64,000 nt of DNA from Armigeres subalbatus (lineage: Eukaryota > Arthropoda > Insecta > Diptera > Culicidae). Shown here one piece after another: positions 9,783 to 21,001 of the stretch. How positions within the stretch are numbered: the stretch's first letter is position 1; every line of letters begins with the position of its first letter. The stretch lies in assembly GCF_024139115.2 (NCBI RefSeq), contig NC_085139.1:68677203-68741202 (forward strand). The letters are read 5' to 3'. Made by a program: the position numbers and the translations under genes. The notes beneath the pieces are model-generated. The model did not search any database. It was not told where the DNA came from and was given only the letters and a program-made list of their open reading frames with translations.

Positions 9783-12340
9783 CTGAATGATCATTAGCAT
9801 CCTTGTACAAAACTAGAAGTTTGTTAGTTGTTCCCATTATCGAATTGAGCTCGTTAGTTGCTTGTGATCCAACCAACAAGTTTGGGCAATATTTGGATTC
9901 TTGCTTTGATATGCTCATTGTTCAGAACTCGCATTTTTTATTGCTCCATAAACTTCATAACATCGCAAACCATGCTACATATTTAGTCTCCCAATTACGT
10001 GACCGTACCAATGTTTTTCTCATGGTGAGCTTCTAGCAAACATTCACTCATCACTCCTCAATTGAAATCCTTGGAGGGCACGATGGCACTTTCATTGAAA
10101 GGTCCAATATTGATCACATCATCATCGGACCCTGTTGCATTCAATTTGAAGGCCCAAAATGCCAAGCCAGCTGGACAGAACCCGAACCAATGGCGATGAT
10201 GTTTGAAGTTGCATATTTTATGAAACACCGAAAAGGCTGTCACCGTTCCCGCCGTCGTGTAGCATCCACCGACCCAAACCGTACAGCTCCGTGCACTCAA
10301 TTATGCATGAAGTGTTGGGGACCCGTTTTTCATATCTGTTTTGGTTTCTGAGAGCCGAGACTCAATTTTCTTCCGAACGCTGACGTGCGAGGGGTTTTGG
10401 TCCGTTGTCAACCGGAGGAAGTCGCGCGTGCTCGCGGGGAGCAAAAAGACAAACAAAAACAGATGCTCGAAAATATAAAATGCAATTTATTTTCAGGATA
10501 AACAAACTGCACCGAGCCAGCTCCTTCCCCCCGCCCGCGCTTTTGTCCCGTTTACTCAGTTATCCTTTTCTGTGCCTTCTACGAAATTAAGTATGAGGCA
10601 TTCGAGCAAGCCGGAAATAGCTCGCTTCTTTTTTGATGAAGTCGAGTAGAATAGCTTTCCACATTTAAATTAGGATAGGTCATAGTTTTATATTTATGTT
10701 TTGTAGAAAGCGATACAAATCAGGTCTTTGACCTAAAATAAACTCTAATTTAACTTTCATTAAAAGGCGTATACCGCAAGAAAATGCAAAATGCGAGAGG
10801 AATCCACAAGGGGTGTAAATTTACTGTCATTTGATGAAAAATATTTTTTTCTTTGAACCAATAATGCATTCAATTTTTCACTTTAGTGCCTTTGAAGAAG
10901 CCTTTATTTTATGCTGCTTTTTTGACACTGCAGTGAAAATTTAAAATTCAAATTACTAATTTATCTTCCATGCATTGTACTTATAGAGAAATTCGGAATT
11001 TAAGCGAAAAAATGTTGTTCTGTTGGTTGACAAAAAAGTAACTCAATTTTGACGATTTTGACCAAATTTCGCCTTCTCGAGCAACATCATGTGCATCGGC
11101 CACGAGTGAACAGTTTTTCAATATCGTCGCTTTATTTATTCAGTCTTTTAACTGTTTATTCGCCGGGTCCACCAGAAATCGACAGGATCAGAGGGCTGTT
11201 CTTCCGCTCGGTCGGCCCCGGTCGAGCAGTTCGGTTGTTGTTTTTGATTATCTAAATATCTCATTAAAACTAAAATGCCTGACGGGTGTGGGTGCAGGCA
11301 TGCCGAGAGTGAACGGGCGCAGGCAGATACAGGACACAGGGGTTAGGTCACAAAAGTGATTTCAGAGCACACTGGTGGTGTGGGAGCTTTCGAAATGGGA
11401 ATTCACCAAAGGATGAGGGTTGAGCGAGGCGAGCAAAGGAAGGGGTTGAATATCCCGCTGGAAATAATTAATCAGAATGGTATAATTAGAGGCGAATGCA
11501 TTGTGCTTTGCTTGGATGTGTGATAGGGGCCGAGGGCACTAGAAAAATAAATTAGGCAGCACGAATAGAGGTATGCTGCATTAAACATAAACTACTATGA
11601 GTTGTACAAATACCAGACACAGTTGCCCATCTGTGATTGTCGAATTAATTTTAAATGCAAGCGGAATGTAATTTCTGTTTGTGACTGGAATTCATCCATA
11701 TACTAATTTAATACATTTTTTCCCTTTTCCTTGTCCTGCAAATGAGTCTAAAAATTGCTTTTTTATGTGCTTATTCTGAATAGCAATCATTTCTTTAATC
11801 AACATTTGTTGTATTTGATTTATTTGTTGCTTCAGGCCATCAAATTTAAAATTTATTAACAAAAAGATGATTAAATCTTGATGCCGAATTTGTAACGGGA
11901 GCTGGCGATTGATAACTGGCGATTGAACACTTAGCAAGTCTATTAGAAGCTGTATATCTTCTGGAGACGATCCTGGAGATTATTAATCAAAAGAACACAT
12001 TTGTTGTCTGACTTCGTGTTTAAGGAGAATCAATCCGCGCTGCCAAACCTTTCTACTTCCGTTGTAACCGGGCAGTGATTGGTTGCGGTTTCTCACATTC
12101 GGTGCCCTGATGTTTCGTTGCTGAAATTCAGTGATCGGCCGGAAAGCTGGGTCTTTTCTGAGAAGCTACAACATTTGTCTAGGTCTAGTGCAAGGCAATG
12201 CAGCCATTATTGGTCACAATGAGAGTAGTCAAAACCCATTATAGGAAAAAGGAGGATTTGATCTCGCCGTTTTTCCGAATGTCAACCAGCCAAAAGCCAT
12301 TTAGCCGAAGGCTTTTTTTTTCGTTCAATCGATTTTTTAA
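9783..12340. other. Mostly unique non-coding DNA
   Basis: I see no tandem array or transposon ends here. Composition is more balanced around 10,050-10,600 and 11,080-11,420. ORFs of 60-81 codons occur (for example minus 10,058-10,300 and minus 11,692-11,937), but none shows a recognisable domain, good start context plus splice signals, or a duplicate elsewhere in the window. It could be intronic or intergenic host DNA. Confidence 0.35.
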
Positions 12341-12363
12341 TTTACATAATATAGGTCAACTGT

Positions 12364-12655
12364 CGGGGCCCTCCTTAGCCGTGCGGTAAGATGCGCGGCT
12401 ACAAAGCAAGACCATGCTGAGGGTGGCTGGGTTCGATTCCCGGTGTCGGTCTAGACAATTTTCGGATTGGAAATTGTCTCGACTTTTCTGGGCATAAAAG
12501 TATCATCGTGTTAGCCTCATGATATACAAATGCAAAAATGGTAACCTGGCTTAGAAACCTCGCAGTTAATAACTGTGGAAGTGCTTAATGAACACTAAGC
12601 TGCGAGGTGGCTTTGTCCCAGTGTGGTAATGCCAACAAAGAAAGAATGAAAGAAG
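12364..12655 (+). mobile_element. tRNA-derived SINE (Feilai-like), copy 1
   Basis: The head resembles a Pol III promoter, with an A-box-like TAGCCGTGCGGTAAGATGC and a B box GGTTCGATTCC. It is followed by a conserved body (GACAATTTTCGGATTGGAAA, AAACCTCGCAGTTAATAACT) and a tail at GCCAACAAAGAAAGAA. A perfect 16-bp target duplication, AATATAGGTCAACTGT, lies at 12,348-12,363 and 12,656-12,671. Two further copies lie on the minus strand at about 40.4 and 48.7 kb. The Feilai name is from memory of the Aedes SINE; tRNA derivation is direct from the boxes. Confidence 0.88.
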
Positions 12656-12799
12656 AATATAGGTCAACTGTGCAAAAATCACGATTTTTGACAGCTCTAT
12701 TGTTTTAATTTAAAACACAAAATCGAAAAATTGCTGTTTTCAAATTTTTCCCCAACGTTCATTTGATTTTGAACTAACACCAAGCTTATTCTTCAGGCT

Positions 12800-13880
12800 A
12801 GCTTCGAGACAGTTCATCGAATGCCATTTCGTCGAAGGGACATTTAGTCGAAAGAACATTTAGTCGTATGGACACTTGATTGAATATACATTTGGTCGAA
12901 TGGACTAGAGGACTGATGAGATAGCCAATTCGCTTACCCAGCATTCATTGAATATGGCGTGAATACAATGCTTCGGAGGTATCAACGTGTTATTTTCCGC
13001 CATTAAATAGCTATACAAACACAAACGTTTCGATAATCATCCACTAATTGCATGTTTTCGTTATGCAAAGTGAATTGCCGGTAATTAGCACCAACTACGC
13101 ACGAGCCATTCGTCCAAAACGAGCAGCTGAATTAGGGTATAACACCTAGAAACTGGGTACCAAAAACACCAGTACCAAAAACGATGTGGGGTAGATGGCA
13201 AATGTACCGCGTCTGACAGCCGCTTCAGTCTCCTGGAATGGACTTAGTTTCAGTCGGATGGACATGTCGTCGAAAGAGTATTTATTCGTATGGACATTTG
13301 GTTCAATGTATATTTAGTCAAAAGAACATGGACATTTGGATGAATAGACATTTGGTTGAAAGAACATTTTTTAGTATGGACATGGACGGCTTTGGAACAG
13401 TTCGTTGAATGACATTTCATATAACGTTTAGTCGAATGACATTTGGTGATAGAAACATTTGGTAAAAATGGCCATTTATTCGAATGAACATTTTTTCGGA
13501 TGGACATTTTTTCGGATGGACATTTGGTCGAATGGACATTTGGTCGAATGGACATTACGTCGAATGGACTGAGTTTCAATAGGCTGAACAGTTAGTCGAA
13601 TGGACATTTAGTTGAATGGACATTTAGTCCAATGAACATTTAGTCGAATGTACATTCAGTCGAATAGACATTCAGTCGAATGGACTGAGTTTCAGTCGGA
13701 TGGGCATTTAGTTGAATGGACATTTAGTCGAAAGGACATTTAGTCGTATGAACATATAATTCCAAGTATATTTAGTCAAAATAACAGTCAAATGGACAAT
13801 TAGTCGAAAGAACATTTAGTCAAATGGACATTTGGTCGAATATACATTTAGTAGAATGGACTGAGTTTCAATCGGATGGC
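12800..13880. repeat. Degenerate GTCGAATGGACATTT minisatellite
   Basis: Phrases such as GGACATTTAGTCGAATGG recur at multiples of about 15-16 bp, densely at 13,240-13,880 and more sparsely at 12,830-12,910. A longer phrase with GACTGAGTTTCAGTCGGATGG recurs at about 13,240, 13,566, 13,683 and 13,860, indicating a higher-order unit of irregular length. A 109-codon minus ORF (13,250-13,579) merely translates the repeat. Confidence 0.85.
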
Positions 13881-13912
13881 GCCACCCCGCGAATCCGAGG
13901 GGTGACGCCTAC

Positions 13913-15778
13913 AGGATAGTAATGGCCAAGACCAAAGGGAGCTCTTCAACCCCTGAACGGTCCCCGGATAGGTTGGCGAGGATTATCGAGAAACTCTCCC
14001 CATCCCGAGCCACAAATCCCTGGCCTCCTGCACCGTAGTGGTGGCTGCTGGTGACGAACAAAGAGTTACTCGAGGTGGCCAACTCCCTGGTAACGAACAA
14101 AGATCCAGGGCCTGATGGAGTTCCGAACAGCGCTCTCAAGGCAGCAATCATAGCGAACCCGAACATGTTCAGGCTAGCTATGCAGAGATACCTTGATGAA
14201 TGTAGATCCCCCGAAAGATAGGAAACGGCAGAAATTGGTGTTGTTGCCGGAGGCCGGGAAGCCGCCGGGTGACCCATCGGCGCATAGAGTCTAATAGACA
14301 CGACGGGCAAGTTGCTAGAGAGATCATCCTCAACAGGCTGACCCCGTACTCAGAGGTTACGAACGGCCTGTCAAGCAATCAGTTCAGCTTTCGCAAGGGT
14401 TAGTTCACATTGGACGCTATTAAATCGGTGATAAAGATCGCCGAGATAGCGGTCCAACAGAAAAGATGAGGTATTTGATACTGTGCGTTAGTTGCACTTG
14501 ATGTGAAGAATGCATTTAACAGCGCACCCTTACACCAGCATAGCCTACCAGTGGGCCTGTAACGGATTTTGGAAAGCTATTTCCAGAACCGTGTTCAACT
14601 ATACGATACCGATGCCGGCCAGAGAAGCGTTCCTATTACCGCAGGAGTTTCGCAAGGTTCAATACTGGATCCGGTATTATGGAACCTTATGTATGACGGG
14701 GTTCTGAAGCTAATGTTCCTTCCTGGTGTTAAGATAGACGGCTTCGACAATGACATACCCTTGGAGGTCTACGGGAAGTCAATTCCCGAGGTAGAACTGA
14801 ATTGGATGAGCGCTAGAGGCCTGGAGCTCACTCAACATAAGACGGAGGTGGTTATCGTCAACTGCCGCAAGTCGGTTCAACAAGTAGTGATACATGTAAG
14901 TGAAGTCGCGATCGCATCAAAGCGGAGTTTTAAGCTCCTTGGGGTCGTAATAGATGACAAGCTGACCTTCGCTAGCCATGTCGACTACGCGTGCTAGAAG
15001 GCTTTGACTGCTGTTGCGGCCTTATCGAGGATGATGACCAACAGTTCCAAGGTGTATACCAGTAAAGGTAGGCCACTGGCAGGCGTTGTCGTATCTATTC
15101 TTAGGTACGGCAGCCCGACCTGGGCGAGAGCTCTGGGGGTAACCAGTTACCTGCGGAAGCTGGAGATCACGTACCGCTTGATGTGTCTCAGAGTGATATC
15201 TGCCTACCGCACGATATCACACGATGCAGCCTGTGTGATTGTGAGCATGGTGCCAGCGGGGCTAGTCATCCGTTTCGAGCTACGTGGCACCAGAGGAGCC
15301 CGCGAACGCATCAGGGTGACTTCGGTTGCCAGATGGCAGCGCGAGTGAGATAACTCTTCTAAAGGTAGGTGGACCCACTGGCTGATACCTAACATATCGC
15401 GCTGGGTGAGACTGGCCTAACATATCGCGCTGACCCCATGGGGAAGTTCACTTCCATCTGACACAACTCCTGTCAAGCCATGGCTGCTTCCGGCAATACC
15501 TCAACAGGTTTGGGCACGCGGAGAGCCCCGTCTGCCCTGACTGCCCAGGTGTTGATGAAACTGTAGAGCACATACTGTTCGTATGTCCTCGTTTCGACGT
15601 CGAAAGAAGAGTTATGCTAGAAGTTTGCGGTCGGGACAGAACCCCGGTACCCTTATCCAGAGGATGTACCAAGCGGTGGAGAAGTGGAACACAGTTTCGA
15701 CTGCAACCACTCAGATTGCCTTCAGCTTGCAGAGAATCTGGCGCTATCGAGCAGCAGTCGACAAGCATGACTAACTTG
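13913..15778 (+). pseudogene. R1-like non-LTR ORF2 relic (reverse transcriptase to C-terminus)
   Basis: Broken plus-strand translation shows RT landmarks in order. NKDPGPDGVPNSALK is near 14,090, DTTGKLLER near 14,300, a DVKNAFNSAP palm motif near 14,500, and GVSQGSILDPVLWNLMYDG near 14,645. Then come WMSARGLEL near 14,805, LLGVVIDDKLTFASHVDYAC before 15,000, and LRYGSPTWARAL near 15,100. The catalytic F/Y-x-D-D box is altered to FDND near 14,742. A stop follows VDYAC and further frame breaks occur to 15,770, where a C-terminal cysteine cluster (CPDCPG..ETVEHILFVC-type) is still visible. It is inactive. The clade is inferred from these patterns; a LOA-type element is the main alternative. Confidence 0.8.
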
Positions 15779-15884
15779 TGATTGATTAGTTAGAGTGAAA
15801 ACAGGCTAAGCGCGGGGAATTGAATAAGAGGTTTGCACATGTCGAGGAAAGAGTGTCGCAGCGGGTGGCAACCACAGTCGAGGC

Positions 15885-15888
15885 CACG
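15885..15888. repeat. Target-site duplication CACG, left
   Basis: CACG directly precedes the left LTR and recurs at 23,325-23,328 after the right LTR. A 4-bp duplication is usual for Ty3/gypsy integration. Confidence 0.85.
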
Positions 15889-16246
15889 AGTAAATCTTCT
15901 CAAGTCAAAGGACCTGAAAAAAAATATATATTTCTAGAGCTTGAGCTCCGTCTTTATTGAATCTTAAGGAATAACTAACTAGTACAATTTTGGGATGCAA
16001 GTATTTATAATTTCGTATGCACTCGCGAGCGTGGGATCGATCTTTGATTATGCTGGATGATGTGATTGTTTATCTTTGGGATGACGGTGTCGCATGATGC
16101 TGTCCGTTGGGATGTTTATTCCTTGATTGCGATAACGATGTTTAGTCTGGATGCTAAGTGGTTCTGTCGTGTTAATTCTGGGTGGTCCAGAACAAAAGTG
16201 CTAATATTTATGATGCTAAGTGTCTGGTGCAGGATTTGTGTTAACT
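15889..16246 (-). repeat. 3' LTR (left copy)
   Basis: The 358-bp terminal repeat runs from AGTAAATCTTCTC to GTGTTAACT as read on the plus strand. The AGT/ACT termini form the short inverted ends expected for integrase processing. It carries two extra bases in an (AT)n stretch compared with the right copy. Confidence 0.95.
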
Positions 16247-16256
16247 CTTCCCTCTT
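16247..16256 (-). promoter_or_regulatory. Polypurine tract
   Basis: On the minus strand AAGAGGGAAG directly precedes the 3' LTR. This is the expected position and composition of the primer for plus-strand DNA synthesis in LTR elements. Confidence 0.8.
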
Positions 16257-16270
16257 AAGAGTCTTTGTCC

Positions 16271-17841
16271 TCAAAGTTTACGAAAAGGCGAAGGCATATT
16301 GATGAATGATTCGATTTCCTTTTTCCGTTCGTCGGATAGTTCTGATGACAGGAATGGTCCAATCTCCTTAAGGGCGATGTCTTCCTTTTCAATGGAAGGG
16401 ATGGTGATTTGGGCGTTGACAACGGTTTTTCTAGAAATATAAATGTAAATTCCAAGTATGGCTACAATAGATAATACGGTAAATCCTCCTAGTGAGCCGA
16501 ATAGGTTAATTTTCCATTGTAGAGAGTTGTTTTCCAGCTGCAATACCTCTAGTTGATCTCGATGTTCCAATGTTAAATTCTGTAGGTAATCTACTGGTGG
16601 TGAATCGATAGTGTCGATTTCTGCTACTATCAAACCTGTGGTGGGGTGATAAGGTCTTCCAGGTATAACTGTTTCGAAGTTAGAGAAATACTCTCCGTTA
16701 ACTTGTAAACTGCAATCTTCGAAATGGATTAAAAATGATCCGTTTAGAAATTGGTTGGAGTTGGTGCAATTTGATGAAACTGTGATTACTGCATCGTTGA
16801 TAAAAATCGTACCTTCGTTTATTCTCTTTACTAGTCCTCTCGAATAGGTTTTTCGAAAGTACAATTAGAGTGTTGACCCCTAAGTATACGATCTATGCAT
16901 TCGGTTGTAGGGATTAGATTTGAATGTTCGCACAAAAAGTATTCTCCTTGATCAGTACATGGCTGGATTAGTTCGTAAATGTGTGTCGCATTTCTCATTG
17001 GGTGATTTTGCTTTAATGCGATTCGTTTATTGTATTTAATAACTGAGTCCATGAAATCATATTCATATTCATTCTTAGAAAACTGCGGTACCTTAAGAAT
17101 GTATGCAATGTGTGTATGATTTAATGTTACCTGTGCTGTTGATGATGAGAGTAATTCTTCGAAGGATGTGACAAAGACGTCGTGTCGACCAAGGAAGTTA
17201 GATATTGTATTGAAGTCTTGCATAGATAATAGTTTACTACTCGGAATACCGTGTTTTGCCATTAGAATAGCTTCTTCAAGCGTTTCTATTTGATCTTGAA
17301 GGGAGTCTAGGTTGGATAAAACCATAAGGTGGTTTATCTCAATTGAATGATTTTTCGCCATTTCCCTTTCCATTGTTATAATCTGGTTAGTGATGTCAGT
17401 TACCTCTTGAATCCTTTTGCTTATTGCCTGGTTGATCATGATTTGTTTGTTGTTTTGTTCTATGAGGGAATTCATGGTTGCGTTGATGATGCGAAGATCC
17501 TCTGCGTCTGGATTTCCTGCGACCCATTTCCAAATGGTTCCGATCGTGTCCCATCTCTTGTGTCTAGTTACAAATGGTCTTATTTTCATAAATGTTTCAT
17601 ATAATTTATTATTCTTTATTTGCATAAGTTCGTATAAAGGACTTGTTGAAGGGTGTGATTGGATTTCTTCATTGACATTTGCTATTGTGTTCCCTATTTG
17701 TATTAGATCGATTGGGTGTATTATTCTAATGTATCCTATTCTAACTTTGGCGCTACCTAGTGGAATGACAGCAAGGGGATTGTTGGAAAGGTCATGGACT
17801 TGAATACTGGATAGTGTTGATGACACGCAGATGGCGAGTCT
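16271..17841 (-). pseudogene. env: Provirus env (baculovirus-F-like envelope), frame broken
   Basis: Two overlapping frames cover this gene: an upstream part to about 16,831 and a downstream part from about 16,864 to 16,271. One frame change near 16,840-16,860 separates them. The upstream part has an RHKR furin-type site near residue 90 followed by a WDTIGTIWKW segment, the usual position of the fusion region in this class. It also has several N-x-S/T sites. The downstream part ends in a hydrophobic anchor (GGFTVLSIVAILGIYIYI) and a short tail. The frame enters at a splice-acceptor-like TTATCCCTTTCAG ending near 17,842 and opens with LAICVSS, with no local ATG. The start codon probably comes from an upstream exon by splicing, as in errantiviruses. 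As written the protein is truncated. Confidence 0.85.
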
Positions 17842-17856
17842 GAAAGGGATAAAAGG
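17842..17856 (-). promoter_or_regulatory. Candidate env splice acceptor
   Basis: The minus strand reads a pyrimidine-rich CCTTTTATCCCTTTCAG just upstream of the env frame, which then reads LAIC and runs on without an ATG. Errantiviral env is made from a spliced RNA, so this is a likely 3' splice site. The donor was not identified. Confidence 0.5.
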
Positions 17857-17867
17857 ATAATCATTAG

Positions 17868-18810
17868 TTAGATTTTCTTGTGGAATTTTCGCAAATGAGT
17901 TTTGTGGATTTTTCTATTATTTGAATCTATTACAAAGGTGTCATGATCTTCTTTTATCTTTATCATGTTGAATCTGCTTTTTCGTTTATTATTAGTACAG
18001 GCTCTTTCATATGCGTATGTGTTTGGTGTATAAGACTGATATTTTTCTACAGGCATATTTTCTTCCTTTTCTTTGAAAAGTTGTAATATTTTATCATTGT
18101 TCTTATCTCTTTGTTCGGAAAATTCATTGAAAGGTAAATTATTCGGATTGTCTCCAGTGTAAATACATTTAGGTGTTTGTTTCGTAAAGGAGTGAATGGT
18201 ATTATTGTATTTATGAGCTGCTTCTTGAATTAAATTGTTTACTGTAATGTCGGGATTCAGGGCCTTGATACATCTTGCAATTTCCCTAATGGTAGAGTGA
18301 CATCTCTCTACTTGTCCATTTGTTTCTGACCTATGTACTGGAGTTTTGAAAATATCGATGCCAAGATTTTTTATTTGTTGTTCGATTACATTTGAGACAA
18401 ATGAGCTTTCGTTGTCGATAACTATTTGTGCGGGTAAATCCCAATCATACAATAGTTGGATAAGAACGTCTCTAACATCAGAAATAGATTTCGATTTGAT
18501 TGGTCTTATTTTAAGAAATTTCGAAAACTTATCAAGGGACGATATATACAGAAAACTAGCATTGTATAGAAAGATATCTATGTGAATTATTTCTCCAGGA
18601 TACTTAGGCATTGGTGTCTTTACTGGAATATATTTTTGTGGTTTACGATCATATTTTTCCATTTTACAAATCTCGCAATTATTCACATAATTTTGTATAG
18701 CTTTGTATGAACCTGGGAAGTAAGATTTTTTATTAATTGAAGGGAGTTTTCCTTTGCATTTCGATGGGCGAAGTTATGGATTGTTTTATTTCTTCGAGTT
18801 GCTGTTCCTC
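17868..18810 (-). pseudogene. pol: Provirus pol: integrase part
   Basis: The main open stretch (17,868-18,686) carries the second half of the zinc-binding domain (CEIC) and a DDE core. The catalytic residues are D in HIDIF, D in IDNESSF and E in GQVER, with 35 residues between the second D and the E, which is the D,D35E spacing. More N-terminal sequence (KSYFPGSYKAIQNYV-type) lies upstream at 18,690-18,760 in shifted frames. The stop at 17,868 lies 26 bases before the env acceptor. The core residues are intact, but the domain is separated from RT/RNase H by frame changes. Confidence 0.9.
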
Positions 18811-19520
18811 ATCTTCTATATCTTGTACTATTTTTGGGAATATCTAGCTCTGACAACTTTAGGATTAAAAGTTCTTTGTAAATTTCTTGTATCTTACCCA
18901 TAGTAGGTTCATCTGTCATAATTCCGTTAAGTATCCCTGGTATTAAGAATTCTTTTAATTTGTTTTTGAGAAAATCGTTGCTGAACTGTGGTTCCGAAAA
19001 TATGTGCCTAGTATATTTTTCAAATGGCCTGTTTTGTTCATAACTAGAATTTTGATCGGTTTTGAAAATAAGTTGATTACGAAAGACATTTATAGGTGCT
19101 TCTGTAGAAGGGATAAAGGAACTGTCATCATCATTTGCTGAATGCTGCGTTGGGGTTAGGGAGTTAATTTGGATGCGGGATAGCGCGTCTGCTACAACGT
19201 TGGATTTTCCAGGTTTGTATTGCATTTCGTAATCATGCTCTTCCAAAAATGATTTCCATCGTTTTAGTTTCGCGTTATTGTTCTTGGGTGAAAGGGCAAA
19301 TGTTAGTGGGAGATGATCGGTATAGATTTTGAGTTTTGCTCCGTAAATAAAATTTCGAAGCGTGTGTAAGGCCCATACGACAGCGAGCATTTCTTTCTCG
19401 TTAGTCGCATAGTTTTCCTCCGTTTTTGATAAGGTTCGAGAGATAAATGTTATTGGTCTCTCGCCATCATGGAATGTTTGGGAAAGGACAGCTCCTAATG
19501 CTTTATCAGAAGCGTCCGTG
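18809..19520 (-). pseudogene. pol: Provirus pol: RNase H and connection to integrase
   Basis: The open part (18,809-19,390) has the Ty3/gypsy RNase H landmarks YTDHLPLTFAL, W-K-FLEEHDYEMQY and ADALSR. The preceding TTDASDKALG-type motif, with the first catalytic aspartate, lies at about 19,480-19,515 and is readable in the same general direction. RNase H removes the RNA strand during reverse transcription. Frames break on both sides, so it is not continuous with RT or integrase in this sequence. Confidence 0.88.
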
Positions 19521-20681
19521 GTTAAAATGAATGGTTTATCGAAATCTGGGAATGCCAGAATATCATTGGAGGATAATATTTCTTTAAGAACTTGGAAGGC
19601 TTGTTTTGCTTCTTCGTCTAGAGAAATCGAAAAATTTTTGGAATTGTTCTTAGAAATTTGGCGATGGCCATCTTCCCCTCTTAAAAGCTTTGTTAAGGGT
19701 TTTGCAGTTTTGCATAATCCTTGACAAATCTTCTATAATAGCCTGAAAGTCCTAAAAGGCTCTTAAATCTTTTAAGTTCTTTGGTTCTGGGTATTTTCGA
19801 ATGCACTCGACTTTTTTCATATTTGGTTTCAACCCACTTTCAGAAACAATAAAACCGAGGAATTCAACTTCGGTTCTCAAAATTCGGATTTATCTGGCTG
19901 AATTTTGAAGTTGGCATTTCTGAGAGTTAAGAGAATGGTTCGTAAATTCTTCAAGTGCTCTTCGAATGTCCTTCCGAAGATAATTATGTCATCAATATAG
20001 ACATGGCATATTTTACCTAAGTGATCTCTAAGAATGTCGTCCATGACTCTTTGGAAAATAGCTGGAGCATTTTTCAGTCCAAATGGTAGACGAACAAATT
20101 CATATTTACCATTATTGATTGAAAAGGCTGTTTTTCAATGTCCTTTTCTGACATTGGGATTTGGTGGAATCCTGAAGCCAAATCCAAAGTCGTAAAATAT
20201 TTGTTTTACCTAAATTGGCCAGAACTGTGGAGGTATCGGGAATGGGATACCTGTCACTAATTGTTTTAGAATTTAATTTTCTATAGTCTATAACCATCCT
20301 ATACTTTTTCTCATTGGAAGTATCCATTTTTTTCGGCACAATCCAAACTGGTGAATTGTAGGGAGACCGAGATGGTCTAATAATCCCATCATTCAACATT
20401 TTTTCTGTTTGCCTGTTAACTTCTGCTTTCAATGCCTGTGGATAGGGATATGATTTACTATAGATTGCATTGTCATCCGTAGTTCTAATGTCAGCTTTAA
20501 CCTTCGTAGTAAATGGCAATTTTTCGTCAGGAGGTTGAAATAAATCTTGAAACTCCTTCAAAATTTTATCAAGTTCGCTCTTTTGATACTCTCCCAAATG
20601 TTCGTTGCGTATATTAATTTTGTTTACTTCTTGTAGTTTATATTGAAGCAAAGGAATAATGAAGTTACCTTCTAAAATCAA
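19520..20681 (-). pseudogene. pol: Provirus pol: reverse transcriptase part
   Basis: The open stretch 20,112-20,681 carries the finger region with YRMVIDYRKLN and, upstream, FTTKVKADIRTTDD. The palm region follows in other frames. RLPFGLKNAP lies near 20,070-20,095 and the catalytic YIDD is encoded by 19,988-19,999. Further C-terminal thumb and connection sequence extends to about 19,680. Motifs survive in order, so the damage is by small indels rather than by loss of domains. The enzyme would copy the element RNA into DNA in virus-like particles. Confidence 0.9.
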
Positions 20682-21001
20682 TTTTCGTTAGAAGTATCAA
20701 TGACCGCTTTGAGTTCTTTCAAAGTGTCATGACCTATGATTGCATCAAATGACTTAAGTTTATCCATATGAAAAAACTTTATATTCAAATCTGAATAAGG
20801 TTGAAATAATTTTCCCATTGAAAATTTAGTTACTTTTAAATCTCCTCCAACGGAAGAAACAGAAAATGGTTTTTTCACGTCGTGAGATATTTTTGCAAAT
20901 TTTGGGTGAATAAAATTTTTATTCGAACCCGTGTCGATAAGTATTTTTAAAGGGTTTCCAGCTCTACCATAGTATAAAAAATATGGTAAGGCAGAGTTCA
21001 T
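20678..21001 (-). pseudogene. pol: Provirus pol: aspartic protease at the start of pol
   Basis: This 107-codon stretch begins at the ATG overlapping the gag stop (ATGA, 20,998-21,001). It has the retroviral protease active site LIDTGSNKNFI and, later, the AIIGHDTL motif that corresponds to the second conserved block. The protease processes Gag-Pol. The frame ends at 20,678, where the RT frame begins, so a shift separates protease from RT here. Confidence 0.9.

Noticed and set aside
10058..10300. 80-codon minus-strand ORF with balanced composition
   Set aside because: No domain, no splice-site support and no duplicate. It may deserve a database search but I cannot support it.
11692..11937. 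81-codon minus-strand ORF with a Gln/Ile-rich helix-like stretch
   Set aside because: AT-rich composition alone can give such residues; no motif or start context supports a gene.
12378..12450. tRNA gene at the SINE head
   Set aside because: A and B boxes are present, but no cloverleaf with proper acceptor pairing forms and the sequence continues into a conserved SINE body.
13250..13579. 109-codon minus-strand ORF rich in CPS/NVHS repeats
   Set aside because: It is a direct translation of the GTCGAATGGACATTT minisatellite.
17347..17803. Plus-strand ORFs of 85 and 128 codons
   Set aside because: They lie opposite the provirus env and have no domain; they are shadows.
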